DNA of 64,000 nucleotides from the NCBI GenBank assembly GCA_045562535.1, contig JBJKVP010000002.1, forward strand, positions 1-64,000, written 5' to 3'. The notes beneath the pieces are model-generated. The model had not been told where the DNA came from. It saw only the letters and a list, made by a program, of their open reading frames with translations, and did not search any database. Below are positions 28,601 to 36,181 of the stretch, in pieces (the stretch's first letter is position 1; each line of letters opens with the position of its first letter). The DNA is from UBA6926 sp045562535. Lineage in GTDB: Bacteria; Chloroflexota; Dehalococcoidia; UBA6926. The position numbers and the translations under genes were made by a program.

Positions 28601-29210
28601 GGCAGCTGATACTGCAATAGAATTCCAAGTTGTTGCACAGTCTAAGACTTCTGTTAAGACCAACCCTGGTTGGACCTTGATATCTACCCCAGGTAGAGCT
28701 CAAGATTCTAGCTTGGCAACAGTCTTTACGGGCACGACTGTTACCCAGGTCTGGGGTTACAATGCGAAGGGTTCCACATGGGAATACGCATCCTTGGCCG
28801 ACGGAACTTGGAGTGGTACTTTGGACAGCATCGATGATGGTCGATCATACTTCGTGAAGAGCACAAGCTTCGATCCAGTGAAGATTTTGCTACAGAAGTT
28901 TGACCCACAACGAAGCCAGCCTCAGTATGGCATATACAAAGGATGGAACGCCGTTGGATACACCCCAGGTGGATCTGAGACTACTGTCCGAGCCGTAACA
29001 TACCTATCATCCCTTGGCACGGGTGGATGGTCAGTAATCCGAACTTGGAATGCTAGCCTATCCCAATACGAGTCAGCTTGGGCTGATGGATCCTTCACAA
29101 CCGGATTCACGAATGCAACTAATACTGCATGGACCGGTTCAGCAGCAATGCTTGAGAAGGGTGTAGGTTACCTACTGTACGCGCCTAAGAATGGTGTACT
29201 AGCACCGTAA
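25623..29210 (+). CDS. Large secreted surface-layer-like protein with Ig-type domains
   Basis: 1195 residues. A signal peptide (MKRKALVLILSG, ending near AGLAGAAQG) has no lipobox. The mature part is Thr/Ser/Ala/Gly-rich beta protein; at least four Ig/cadherin-like units can be seen from about residue 515 (VDLSKPVITGASPA, VDNVKPTVVS, DGIKPTLTLTV, VDVNAPTITYA). The last ~190 residues form two related Trp-rich repeats (NPGWTLISTPG, YKGWNAVGYTPG) that resemble a cell-surface C-terminal module. Codon choice is richer in C-ending codons than the neighbours, fitting high expression. A role as S-layer or major adhesin is inferred from size, leader and terminator. Confidence 0.8.
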   Translation: MKRKALVLILSGILILASLPAGLAGAAQGTMDYVSPASTFTKSTGYANASQTGTNVVKFRVTDTDLNTNKSLAGSLSTVNGKTAMTGKGMILGAGDGSTNQFSIATVVRPVIQGTVGSVQDLQSGTGYLAAIGTSGASLTLQPTPADIPSGDTAVGALTVAEWERLDVGSIITTATAQALATQASFSGAARLKATIVNGMAGAFAASAANSATASTVAASLVVKGTSINPVTLAQTANDSETLAFSGIASGGTASINTTKIWLNTGITYDIKAITANPSGGFRLRIQEKRTIVANFNYGVFNDTDSGAGTTASPYAQTIKATSTSNATGIGITLYETDTTTENLSKTSGKNQRVVANYANWVKADDPDSGSDSTTVRKDTALVLSKGIALIDGSLLTSINTRRVATGAASHQFTNGSTLTEVISALNTADPAITDNAATTTVDESKQIEGKDWVTNTAVPLAFRSLATDGTQATAANSAVTWAQLAAVTLAVADTDTVTLTYTDANGTAVTKTITVDLSKPVITGASPAKSSATSSTTPQLKATVSDTGSGFDTTTLTNSIVVKLTPSGGSEATPTYSAVVDAAGAYAIVAVPSALAVTTGHVWNLTATDKVGNKTATGDLTFAVDNVKPTVVSAGTGIGLKLTTGKTDEYEEFVSASWIKVTMSENMDTTSLQAADFTVPGSTVSTVLSAKKTKILSGGSLGSLGSDNRQIVYLNLAAALAADGKPKVSVAAAITDVAGNASKTGATTTGAYATPTDGIKPTLTLTVTDAAGTAAGTDAKSTAKGKLKEKITITVTSDEALLGDVPTIKVGTTGIATTKVTTNSWTATYTVAAPSRLATVTASGSDSASNAATDAKKKFHVDVNAPTITYADSGGTNTFSAGGTRDVSSASAGLQVEEADVIFVPILVNDVTPDSYATSANDTLKTATFTSGTLKTIPKFSATAAQVTNTQTLTSSDVSSSDNKAHVFAASGLALGYYKLALTFTDASGNKMAADTAIEFQVVAQSKTSVKTNPGWTLISTPGRAQDSSLATVFTGTTVTQVWGYNAKGSTWEYASLADGTWSGTLDSIDDGRSYFVKSTSFDPVKILLQKFDPQRSQPQYGIYKGWNAVGYTPGGSETTVRAVTYLSSLGTGGWSVIRTWNASLSQYESAWADGSFTTGFTNATNTAWTGSAAMLEKGVGYLLYAPKNGVLAP

Positions 29211-29254
29211 CTAGCGTGAACATAAGGTTCCTTAAAAGGAGCTTAAATAAGGGG

Positions 29255-29281
29255 GGCCTCTTTCGAGAGGCCTCTCTTTTT
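29255..29281 (+). terminator. Rho-independent terminator of surface-protein gene
   Basis: GGCCTCT-TTCG-AGAGGCC, a perfect 7-bp stem with a TTCG loop, followed by TCTCTTTTT. It is the clearest intrinsic terminator in the window and insulates the gene from the one at 29344. Confidence 0.85.
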
Positions 29282-29343
29282 ATGTAAAGATACCGAGATC
29301 AAATTAATCGATCGATAATGAACTAATACTTAAGGAGTGCTTT

Positions 29344-29610
29344 ATGAGTATCACGGTGATAATCGCATTGAAAGTCGAAGATTATGGGAAATTCGAAACA
29401 TCTTTTGCTGAGAGAACAAGTGCACGTGTTGCTGCCGGGATAGAAGTCAAACCATACCGGGATATGGACGACGCTGGGAAAGTTGTCGTCATTGGAACTG
29501 TGCCGTCAAAGGAAGCCTTCGTCGCATTCATGACCAGTCCGGAACAACAGCAAGCAATGCAAAATGCTACGATTCAAGGCCCGCCTGATGTTACCTTTCT
29601 GGAAGGATAG
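29344..29610 (+). CDS. Small alpha/beta (dimeric ferredoxin-like) protein
   Basis: 88 residues with a beta-alpha-beta pattern (ITVIIALKVEDYGKFETSFAE ... VVVIGTVPSKEAFVAFMTSPE) typical of the dimeric alpha-beta barrel / antibiotic-monooxygenase-like fold, often in proteins of unknown enzymatic role. No metal or catalytic motif is evident. AAGGAG lies 7 nt before the ATG. Transcribed alone. Confidence 0.7.
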   Translation: MSITVIIALKVEDYGKFETSFAERTSARVAAGIEVKPYRDMDDAGKVVVIGTVPSKEAFVAFMTSPEQQQAMQNATIQGPPDVTFLEG

Positions 29611-29924
29611 TAGTCTACTACTTAGTCCTTAGGTCGCGTGCGTGAGTATATGGAAAATATTGATACGTGTATACAGCTCAAAAAAATGGTGGCTCTTAAG
29701 TGGTTCTTCTGTAATTCTCATGGTACTATCACAACTTAGTTTTCCATTATGGTTTATTGTCTAAAGTCGGGGTTGTAGTAATAAGGACTTATAAGGTTAG
29801 AAGGTATCAGTGGGTAGGCACGTGTTTTCCGCCTGTTTTAAGGACCTATCCTTCCGGTAACATGGGTAGAGCATTAGAAAGGCTGTGATTGGCCACCTGT
29901 GCAGCTCGTTTGAGCGATTATTAA
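29611..29924. other. Intergenic region of ~314 bases without a recognisable gene
   Basis: Lies between two convergent genes. No ORF, tRNA or strong terminator is seen. The minus strand carries ACCGGAAGGAT, which resembles the SRP RNA loop but lacks its conserved flanks. A small hairpin AAGGA-TAGG-TCCTT overlaps the same place. A small RNA is possible but unsupported. Confidence 0.4.
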
Positions 29925-30572
29925 TTAATTGATATCTAAGATTACGACCTCGGTAGTCAGGGGTTGATTATTTGGAGTGACGCTTAATGTTTTTTGGGCA
30001 GAGACTTTGTCTACCCCCATCTCTCCCAGAAACGCTTTAAGTGATGGTACGTCTACAACTGTTATTTCTTTTTCGTCCTTCATGGCTGTCGATTTTGAAA
30101 TATCGTTGTCTGCGTAGGACATTGGTACTACTAGCTTCGGCGATAGCGCTGATATTGTTTTTGCGGCATCTCCGCTGGTAAGAGTACCTTCTCCACCTAC
30201 AGGGATTAAGAGTACATTGATTTCACCCAGTTCATTGATTTCTGCGGGAGTTAGTGCTCTATTTAATTTTCCGAGGTGGCATAGGTTAACATCATCTACA
30301 GTTATTGAGTAAATTATATTTTTTTCTCCGGTCTTAGGATCGTCTAAACGAGCTTGAAGGGCTTTTACCATTATACTTACGACCTCGTATTCGCCTGGGC
30401 GATATATGGTTTTTGTTTCCGAGGTATTTTGAATGGTAGTGTCTTCAGTCATTTCGCTGAAGGTTACAACATTGGATTTAGTATCTAATGTTGAATTGTT
30501 TGGATTTGTTTCTAAGGATCCGTTTTTGCCCTTTAAGGTGAAATGTGAGTTTCCATGAAATGCTATTTCCAT
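29925..30572 (-). CDS. Degenerate MBL-fold (Lactamase_B_3-like) protein
   Basis: 215 residues resembling the UlaG/Lactamase_B_3 type of metallo-beta-lactamase fold. It shows the start IAFHGNSHFTLKGKNG, the YRPGEYEV motif (family GPGEYE) and a late LLIPVGGEGTLTSGDAA segment. The HxHxDH metal motif expected in active members is missing, so it may not be a hydrolase. It lies 3 bases downstream of bioY and is probably co-transcribed with it; the link to biotin is unclear. Confidence 0.7.
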   Translation of the reverse strand: MEIAFHGNSHFTLKGKNGSLETNPNNSTLDTKSNVVTFSEMTEDTTIQNTSETKTIYRPGEYEVVSIMVKALQARLDDPKTGEKNIIYSITVDDVNLCHLGKLNRALTPAEINELGEINVLLIPVGGEGTLTSGDAAKTISALSPKLVVPMSYADNDISKSTAMKDEKEITVVDVPSLKAFLGEMGVDKVSAQKTLSVTPNNQPLTTEVVILDIN

Positions 30573-30575
30573 AAG

Positions 30576-31298
30576 TTAATTTTCCTTTTTCTGTTTGATA
30601 GAGATAATTTTCCAAGCACTTGGTAGTGTTACAACTACTAAAGCAATTTTAATTAGGTCCCCTGGAATAAATGGCCATAGTCCAAAGTCCAAAGTTTTGC
30701 TTAAATCCATATTTATACCATTCGTAGATAGTACCATGTACAGCCATGGAAGACCGATTAGATAAATCGAAATATTGCCGATTATTAGTGCACTCGTAGT
30801 AGCGATAATCTTTTCAGACCACCCTTTCTCTGCAAGCTTTCCTATAATATACCCTGCTACCACGAATCCGACTATGTATCCTCCCGATGGTAGGGCAAAA
30901 AAGGAAATATCTCCCCATATGGAACCTCCAGTGAATCCAAATGAATAGGTTCCGTCCATAATTGATTTTGCAGAACCCGCAAACGCTGGCAACCCTGCGA
31001 GCCCAGCCAATATATAGAGCAGCAAACTTTGAATGGCCATCCTACTTCCAAGTAATGCGCCCGTGAATCCTACGGCAAGAGTTTGTAGTGTTATAGGAAC
31101 AGGTGTTCCATCGATAGGTATTCCTATAGAGGAGAAAATATTTGTATACCATGAAGGGGGAGTAAAAGAAACTTGGCTAGCTATTGCAATAAAAAATGTA
31201 AATCCTAGGGTTAGTAATATTTCTTTAGAAAGAGAGAGATTCGGGAATGAGAAATCAATGAGGGTTCTTTTAGACTGATCAGTGGCGGTTGAAGCCAT
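30576..31298 (-). CDS. bioY: Biotin transporter BioY
   Basis: S-component of the ECF biotin transporter. 240 residues and about six membrane helices. The BioY motifs VPITLQTLAVGFTGALLGSR and GGYIVGFVVAGYIIGKL are clear. An N-terminal extension of about 30 residues precedes the first helix. No EcfAAT genes are in the window, and BioY may work alone or with a shared energising module. It implies uptake of biotin. Divergent from hrcA. Confidence 0.92.
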   Translation of the reverse strand: MASTATDQSKRTLIDFSFPNLSLSKEILLTLGFTFFIAIASQVSFTPPSWYTNIFSSIGIPIDGTPVPITLQTLAVGFTGALLGSRMAIQSLLLYILAGLAGLPAFAGSAKSIMDGTYSFGFTGGSIWGDISFFALPSGGYIVGFVVAGYIIGKLAEKGWSEKIIATTSALIIGNISIYLIGLPWLYMVLSTNGINMDLSKTLDFGLWPFIPGDLIKIALVVVTLPSAWKIISIKQKKEN

Positions 31299-31435
31299 AA
31301 GTAGCGCTCCTAATTTATATGGTATTGTAACTTTAACAATTCCCTTGATGTACAGTCAATTAAGATTATTTATATTTAGAGTCTTATAAATTATAGGTAA
31401 ATTTAATCATCCAATGGCTATCAAATCAACCATTA

Positions 31436-31462
31436 TTAGCAATCAACTATTGAGACTGCTAA
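31436..31462 (+). promoter_or_regulatory. CIRCE operator 1 (HrcA site)
   Basis: TTAGCAATC-N9-GACTGCTAA, matching the CIRCE consensus TTAGCACTC-N9-GAGTGCTAA at 16 of 18 arm positions. It is upstream of the hrcA -35 box. Confidence 0.9.
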
Positions 31463-31479
31463 TATCTAACTGATTTTGC

Positions 31480-31508
31480 TTGACACCATTTGCCCGCAGG
31501 AGTAGGAT
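31480..31508 (+). promoter_or_regulatory. Promoter of hrcA-grpE-dnaK operon
   Basis: TTGACA (31480..31485), 17-nt spacer, TAGGAT (31503..31508). It lies exactly between the two CIRCE operators, the second of which covers the expected transcription start. Confidence 0.7.
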
Positions 31509-31515
31509 CGGGATA

Positions 31516-31542
31516 TTAGCAGTCAGTTGCGAAGACTGCTAG
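31516..31542 (+). promoter_or_regulatory. CIRCE operator 2 (HrcA site)
   Basis: TTAGCAGTC-N9-GACTGCTAG, with 9-base spacer and near-perfect dyad. It begins 8 bases after the -10 box, so bound HrcA would block initiation. Confidence 0.9.
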
Positions 31543-31573
31543 TTTGATAATATCAGGTATGAAGGACAAGGTA

Positions 31574-32593
31574 ATGCCGACTGAAAGGCAACAAGAAATA
31601 CTGAGATTATTAGTGGATTCTTATATTGACTTGGGAAATCCTATTAGCTCAGGAGGGTTAGTTCGTGGGCATGGACTCGGTATAAGTTCTGCAACTGTTC
31701 GGAGTGAATTAGCTGAACTAGGGGATGCAGGATTTCTTTTTAGACCCCACACATCTTCAGGGATGGTCCCCACTGAACAAGGGTACAGGTATTATGTTGA
31801 GTCGCTTCTTCACAATGTGGATTTACCGCTAAATCAAAGAGATATGATACGGCATCAATTACATCAAGTTGAATTAGATGAGGATAGGTGGATTAGGTTA
31901 GCTGCGGCTATTTTGTCGAGGAATGTAGCATGTCTTGCTGTCGTGACTCCAATGTATTATCAAGATGTAAAGCTAAGGGATTTAGAAATAGTAAGGATAA
32001 GCGATCATCGAGCTATGCTCGTACAAATATTAGATGGTGGGAGAGTTCAACGTACCCTAGTGCATTTGACAGGGGAAATTATGTGGCCGGAGATCGAATT
32101 ATTTGTGAAAGAGATTTCAATGAGCTATAGGGGCTTAACTTCAGCAGAAATGGAGTCCGCATATCGATTAGCTAAAGATCCGACAGAGACGCAAATTCTG
32201 GATGCATCTATTAACTTACTGAATCAAGCAAGAGAACAGTATGATGGAGAGCCCGTTTTTTATGGCCTGAGCGAAGTATTAAACCAGCCGGAGTTTTATT
32301 CAGATGGTGAGTTATTTAGAGATCTTTTAGAAGCCGTAGAAGGCGGGAGCTTAATTGAAGCTCTACGCCCAACTGATATGTCAGCCGGAGAGCTCAGGGT
32401 GGTTATAGGTCACGAACATTCTGCACAGTTTCTTTATCCGTATGGAGTTGTGTTGTCCTCATATGGAAATATTTCTCAAAGCAGTGGTACCGTTGCCGTT
32501 ATTGGCCCTACCCGAATGTCGTACGCTACAGCAATACCGGCTGTTCGGTTTATAGCTAATTTATTAGATGAATTGACGGCTGAACTTCAATAG
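31574..32593 (+). CDS. hrcA: Heat-inducible transcription repressor HrcA
   Basis: About 339 residues. It has an N-terminal winged helix (PTERQQEILRLLVDSYIDLG and GISSATVRSELAELGDAGF), then the HrcA dimer/effector region with the late motif VVIGHEHS and SYGNISQSSGTVAVIGPTRMSY. ATG 31574 is chosen because AAGGA lies 7 nt upstream and MPTERQ is the usual beginning; the frame stays open back to 31544, inside no obvious ribosome site. It represses its own operon through the two CIRCE boxes. Confidence 0.96.
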   Translation: MPTERQQEILRLLVDSYIDLGNPISSGGLVRGHGLGISSATVRSELAELGDAGFLFRPHTSSGMVPTEQGYRYYVESLLHNVDLPLNQRDMIRHQLHQVELDEDRWIRLAAAILSRNVACLAVVTPMYYQDVKLRDLEIVRISDHRAMLVQILDGGRVQRTLVHLTGEIMWPEIELFVKEISMSYRGLTSAEMESAYRLAKDPTETQILDASINLLNQAREQYDGEPVFYGLSEVLNQPEFYSDGELFRDLLEAVEGGSLIEALRPTDMSAGELRVVIGHEHSAQFLYPYGVVLSSYGNISQSSGTVAVIGPTRMSYATAIPAVRFIANLLDELTAELQ

Positions 32594-32634
32594 TAATGAA
32601 TAATTGGTAAATTTATAAATATGAGGTAACAAAT

Positions 32635-33180
32635 ATGTCCGATGATAGTGAAAATAAAGACACCGAAGGGTGGACAACTGAACAGTGGGAAGCTGCGTAC
32701 AAAGAGCAACGTGAAAAGGCTGAGAGTAATAGATCTGGCTGGATGAGAGCTCAGGCTGATTACCAGAATTATAAAAAACGCATTGAACAGGATAGAAGCG
32801 ATTTGAATAGGTACGCGGTTTCGCCAATACTCTTGCATTGTCTTAGCGTGATAGATGACCTGGAACGTGCGTTTACAGCGTTGCCAGTTGAACTTTCTCA
32901 ATTAACTTGGGTGAGCGGGATTGCTTTGATACATAGGAAAATGTATGGAATTTTAGACTCCAATGGGGTTGTAGAGATAGAGGCTGATGGTGAGCAATTT
33001 GATCCGAATCTACACGAAGCAATATCTCAGGCACCTGGTGAGGAAGGGAAGATCATTTCTGTAATTCAGAAGGGCTATCAGGTTCAAGATAGAGTTCTCA
33101 GGCCAGCATTAGTTCAAGTAGGTAATGGTGAGTCTTTAGAAGAGCAAGAAGTTACAGAAGAAATTGAAGAAACAAAATAA
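32635..33180 (+). CDS. grpE: Nucleotide exchange factor GrpE
   Basis: 181 residues: acidic start, long coiled-coil helix (EAAYKEQREKAESNRSGWMRAQADYQNY, seen as a heptad run), then the beta-domain ending in GYQVQDRVLRPALVQVG. It releases ADP from DnaK. Normal second gene of the operon; GAGGT before the ATG. The C-terminal acidic tail EEIEETK is common. Confidence 0.95.
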   Translation: MSDDSENKDTEGWTTEQWEAAYKEQREKAESNRSGWMRAQADYQNYKKRIEQDRSDLNRYAVSPILLHCLSVIDDLERAFTALPVELSQLTWVSGIALIHRKMYGILDSNGVVEIEADGEQFDPNLHEAISQAPGEEGKIISVIQKGYQVQDRVLRPALVQVGNGESLEEQEVTEEIEETK

Positions 33181-33201
33181 TAAGGGGAGAGAAGAAGAAT
33201 T

Positions 33202-35094
33202 ATGTCTAGAGCAATTGGGATTGATTTAGGAACTACCAATAGTGTGGTAGCAGTCATGGAAGGAGGGGAGGCTACGGTTATTCCTACTTCGGAAGGCAAT
33301 CGACTAACACCATCGGTAGTCGCTGTTAATAAAAATAATGAAAGATTGGTTGGATTGGTAGCAAAACGTCAATCTGTGACCAATCCTGATAATACTGTTT
33401 TTAGTGTTAAACGGTTTATGGGGAGAAAATTTGACGACCCAATAGTACAGGGTGATGTGGAGATATCTCCCTATAAGGTTGGTAAGGCAAAAAATGGTGA
33501 TGTCAGGGTTCACATGGGAGAAGAAGAGTATAGCCCTCAAGAGATTTCAGCGATGGTTTTGCAGAAATTGAAAGCTGAGGCGGAAGCGTATCTAGGAGAA
33601 GAGGTTACAGAAGCAGTTGTTACAGTTCCAGCATATTTTAATGATTCACAGCGCCAGGCGACTAAAGATGCTGGGACCATTGCGGGGCTAGATGTTCTTC
33701 GAATTATTAATGAGCCGACGGCATCCTCCTTAGCTTATGGTTTGGATAAAGAGAAAGAAGAAGTAGTTGCTGTTTTTGATTTAGGAGGAGGAACATTTGA
33801 TATTTCTGTCTTAGAGATAGGAGATGGAACTTTCCAAGTTCGTTCTACGGCGGGTGATACTCACCTCGGAGGTGACGATTTTGATAATGTTATTGTTGAT
33901 TGGATGAAAGAAGAATTTAATAAACAGGAAGGTATTGATTTAGGTCAAGATCGGTCAGCAACCCAACGTCTAAGAGAAGCTGCGGAACGAGCTAAACAAG
34001 AACTTTCCACTGTTGCTCAAACAGAACTTAATTTACCTTTTATTACAGCTGATGCGTCAGGACCTAAACATCTTACGATGACATTGACCAGATCCAATCT
34101 AGAACAATTGGTAGAAAAACTTGTTGCGAGAACGGAAGGCCCATGCTTACAGGCTATTGAAGATGCAGGATTAACCAGTGATAAAATTGATGAGGTTATC
34201 CTAGTTGGTGGTCAGTCCAGAATGCCAAGAATTCAAGAGAAGGTTAAGGAAATTTTTGGTAAGGAGCCTAACAGAACAGTTAATCCAGATGAAGCAGTTT
34301 CTCTGGGAGCTGCGATTCAAGCAGGTGTTCTAACTGGTGATGTTCAAGAGGTCTTGCTCCTAGATGTGACACCGCTGACTCTGGGTATAGAGACTTTAGG
34401 CAGTGTTTCTACTTCTATAATACCCAGAAACACAACTATTCCTACTGCGAAAAGCCAAGTTTTCTCTACGGCTGCAGATGGTCAAACAAGTGTGGAGATT
34501 CATGTTCTACAGGGTGAGCGGGCAATGGCTACAGATAATAAATCATTAGGTAGATTTATTTTAGATGGCATTGCACCTTCTCCTCGTGGATTACCACAAA
34601 TAGAAGTAACTTTTGATATCGATGCAAATGGGATATTAAATGTGAGTGCAGTTGATAAGGCTACTTCGAGAGAGCAGAAAATTGTTATACAGGCAGGTAG
34701 TGGATTAACACCTGAAGAAATTGAAAAGATGGCACAAGACGCCGAGTTAAATGCTACAGAAGATGCCGAAAAACGTGCAAACGTAGAAGTTCGTAATCAG
34801 GCAGATACCGCTACATTTGCAGCCGAAAAAACCTTAGAGGAGCATTCAGAACACGTAACAGATGAGATGAAGGTTCAAATTGAAGAAAAAATTAAAGAGA
34901 TTAGAGAAGGGTTAACGCAGGATATTCCTTCTGAAACACTCTCTAGTTTGACTCAAGAATTATCTGTCTTATTACAAACTATTGGCGAAGCGGTTTATCA
35001 ATCAACTGCTGAAGAAGGAACAGAAGTTCCCAATTCAGCTGAAGGTGAAGATGGTGAACCAGAAGTCGTAGAGGGAGAATTTAAAGAGGTATAA
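33202..35094 (+). CDS. dnaK: Chaperone DnaK (Hsp70)
   Basis: 630 residues with all Hsp70 signatures: IGIDLGTTNSVVAVMEGG, VFDLGGGTFDISVLEIG, and VILVGGQSRMPRIQEKV. These are followed by the substrate-binding beta domain (DVTPLTLGIETLG) and helical lid with an acidic tail. It works with GrpE and DnaJ encoded around it. AAGGGGAG ribosome site. The next gene in the operon is meaB, not dnaJ. Confidence 0.98.
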   Translation: MSRAIGIDLGTTNSVVAVMEGGEATVIPTSEGNRLTPSVVAVNKNNERLVGLVAKRQSVTNPDNTVFSVKRFMGRKFDDPIVQGDVEISPYKVGKAKNGDVRVHMGEEEYSPQEISAMVLQKLKAEAEAYLGEEVTEAVVTVPAYFNDSQRQATKDAGTIAGLDVLRIINEPTASSLAYGLDKEKEEVVAVFDLGGGTFDISVLEIGDGTFQVRSTAGDTHLGGDDFDNVIVDWMKEEFNKQEGIDLGQDRSATQRLREAAERAKQELSTVAQTELNLPFITADASGPKHLTMTLTRSNLEQLVEKLVARTEGPCLQAIEDAGLTSDKIDEVILVGGQSRMPRIQEKVKEIFGKEPNRTVNPDEAVSLGAAIQAGVLTGDVQEVLLLDVTPLTLGIETLGSVSTSIIPRNTTIPTAKSQVFSTAADGQTSVEIHVLQGERAMATDNKSLGRFILDGIAPSPRGLPQIEVTFDIDANGILNVSAVDKATSREQKIVIQAGSGLTPEEIEKMAQDAELNATEDAEKRANVEVRNQADTATFAAEKTLEEHSEHVTDEMKVQIEEKIKEIREGLTQDIPSETLSSLTQELSVLLQTIGEAVYQSTAEEGTEVPNSAEGEDGEPEVVEGEFKEV

Positions 35095-35127
35095 CTAGGT
35101 ATTCCAGATAAGATTGCGAGGCATTTT

Positions 35128-36117
35128 TTGGTTGGTGAAGATACGAAACGATTGATTGGGCGTCTTTTAGATGGCGATTTTAATGCTGTACCTCGCCTTA
35201 TAACTCTGGTTGAAAAAGGCTCCGAAGATGTGCCAATAATAATGGAATCCTTGCCAAGTGATCGACTTGGCAAAGCCAAAAAAATCGGTATTACTGGTCC
35301 GCCGGGAGCCGGTAAAAGCACTTTGGTCGAAAGTATTACCTCTCATATGAGACAGGATAAATTGAAAGTAGGCATACTGGTTATAGACCCTTCGAGTCCC
35401 TTTACGGGAGGTGCTATTCTTGGCGATCGCGTTCGAATGTCTGATCACTACTTGGATCAAGAGGTATTTATACGTAGTATTGCAACCAGAGGAGCCTCTG
35501 GTGGGCTTTCAGAGGTAGTTCCAAGAGCCATAAAAATTCTTGATGCTGCTGGCGTTGACATTATCTTGCTTGAAACTGCCGGGGTTGGACAAACTGAATT
35601 AGATGTTAAAGATGTGGTGGACACTGTAACGGTTGTTTTAGTGCCAGAGGCAGGAGATGCTATTCAGACAATGAAAGCGGGTTTAATGGAAATCGCTGAT
35701 ATTTTTGTTGTTAATAAAGCTGATCGTTCAGGTTCTAAGAGAATGGCATCTGATTTAAGTATGAGCGTACATCTAGGCTCAAAAAACGATTGGTGGGACA
35801 CTCCCGTGTTATTAACGCAAGCTCATAGAGGTATTGGTGTTAAGGAACTCATCGATGCATTTAACGGGCATAGAAAGATAATGGAAGATACGGATAATCT
35901 TGATAAAATTAGGACGATACAGCGTAGAAGAGAACTTGAAATGACTATTCGTGGGCAGATTTTTTCCAGAATAAAGCATTCTGCATCGTTTTCACCGAAA
36001 TTAACAGATATTATTGATCAAGTTGATACAGGGAAGATGGACCCTACGGTTGCGGCTAATGCACTGCTTACAGATCAAAATTTGTTGGCAGAATGGTTGA
36101 AACCAAGCGGCGATTAA
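35128..36117 (+). CDS. meaB: MeaB/ArgK-type G3E-family GTPase
   Basis: 329 residues. P-loop GPPGAGKST, switch segment with the DPSSPFTGGAILGDRVRM block, base-specific NKAD, and ETAGVGQTE are the MeaB/MMAA signature. The family loads and protects adenosylcobalamin-dependent methylmalonyl-CoA mutase. No mutase gene is in the window. It lies between dnaK and dnaJ, 33 bases after dnaK, so it is probably transcribed with the heat-shock operon. TTG start. The partner mutase is inferred, not seen. Confidence 0.92.
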   Translation: MVGEDTKRLIGRLLDGDFNAVPRLITLVEKGSEDVPIIMESLPSDRLGKAKKIGITGPPGAGKSTLVESITSHMRQDKLKVGILVIDPSSPFTGGAILGDRVRMSDHYLDQEVFIRSIATRGASGGLSEVVPRAIKILDAAGVDIILLETAGVGQTELDVKDVVDTVTVVLVPEAGDAIQTMKAGLMEIADIFVVNKADRSGSKRMASDLSMSVHLGSKNDWWDTPVLLTQAHRGIGVKELIDAFNGHRKIMEDTDNLDKIRTIQRRRELEMTIRGQIFSRIKHSASFSPKLTDIIDQVDTGKMDPTVAANALLTDQNLLAEWLKPSGD

Positions 36118-36181
36118 TTAAATCTACTTCTGATGGTAAAAAAGCTTAACTTTATGAGAAAAATACAGATAGAATAGACAT

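Noticed and set aside
29835..29885. ACCGGAAGGAT on the minus strand, like the SRP (4.5S/ffs) RNA tetraloop
   Set aside because: The conserved GUCAGG and AGCAG sides of the SRP internal loop are absent and no long hairpin encloses it.
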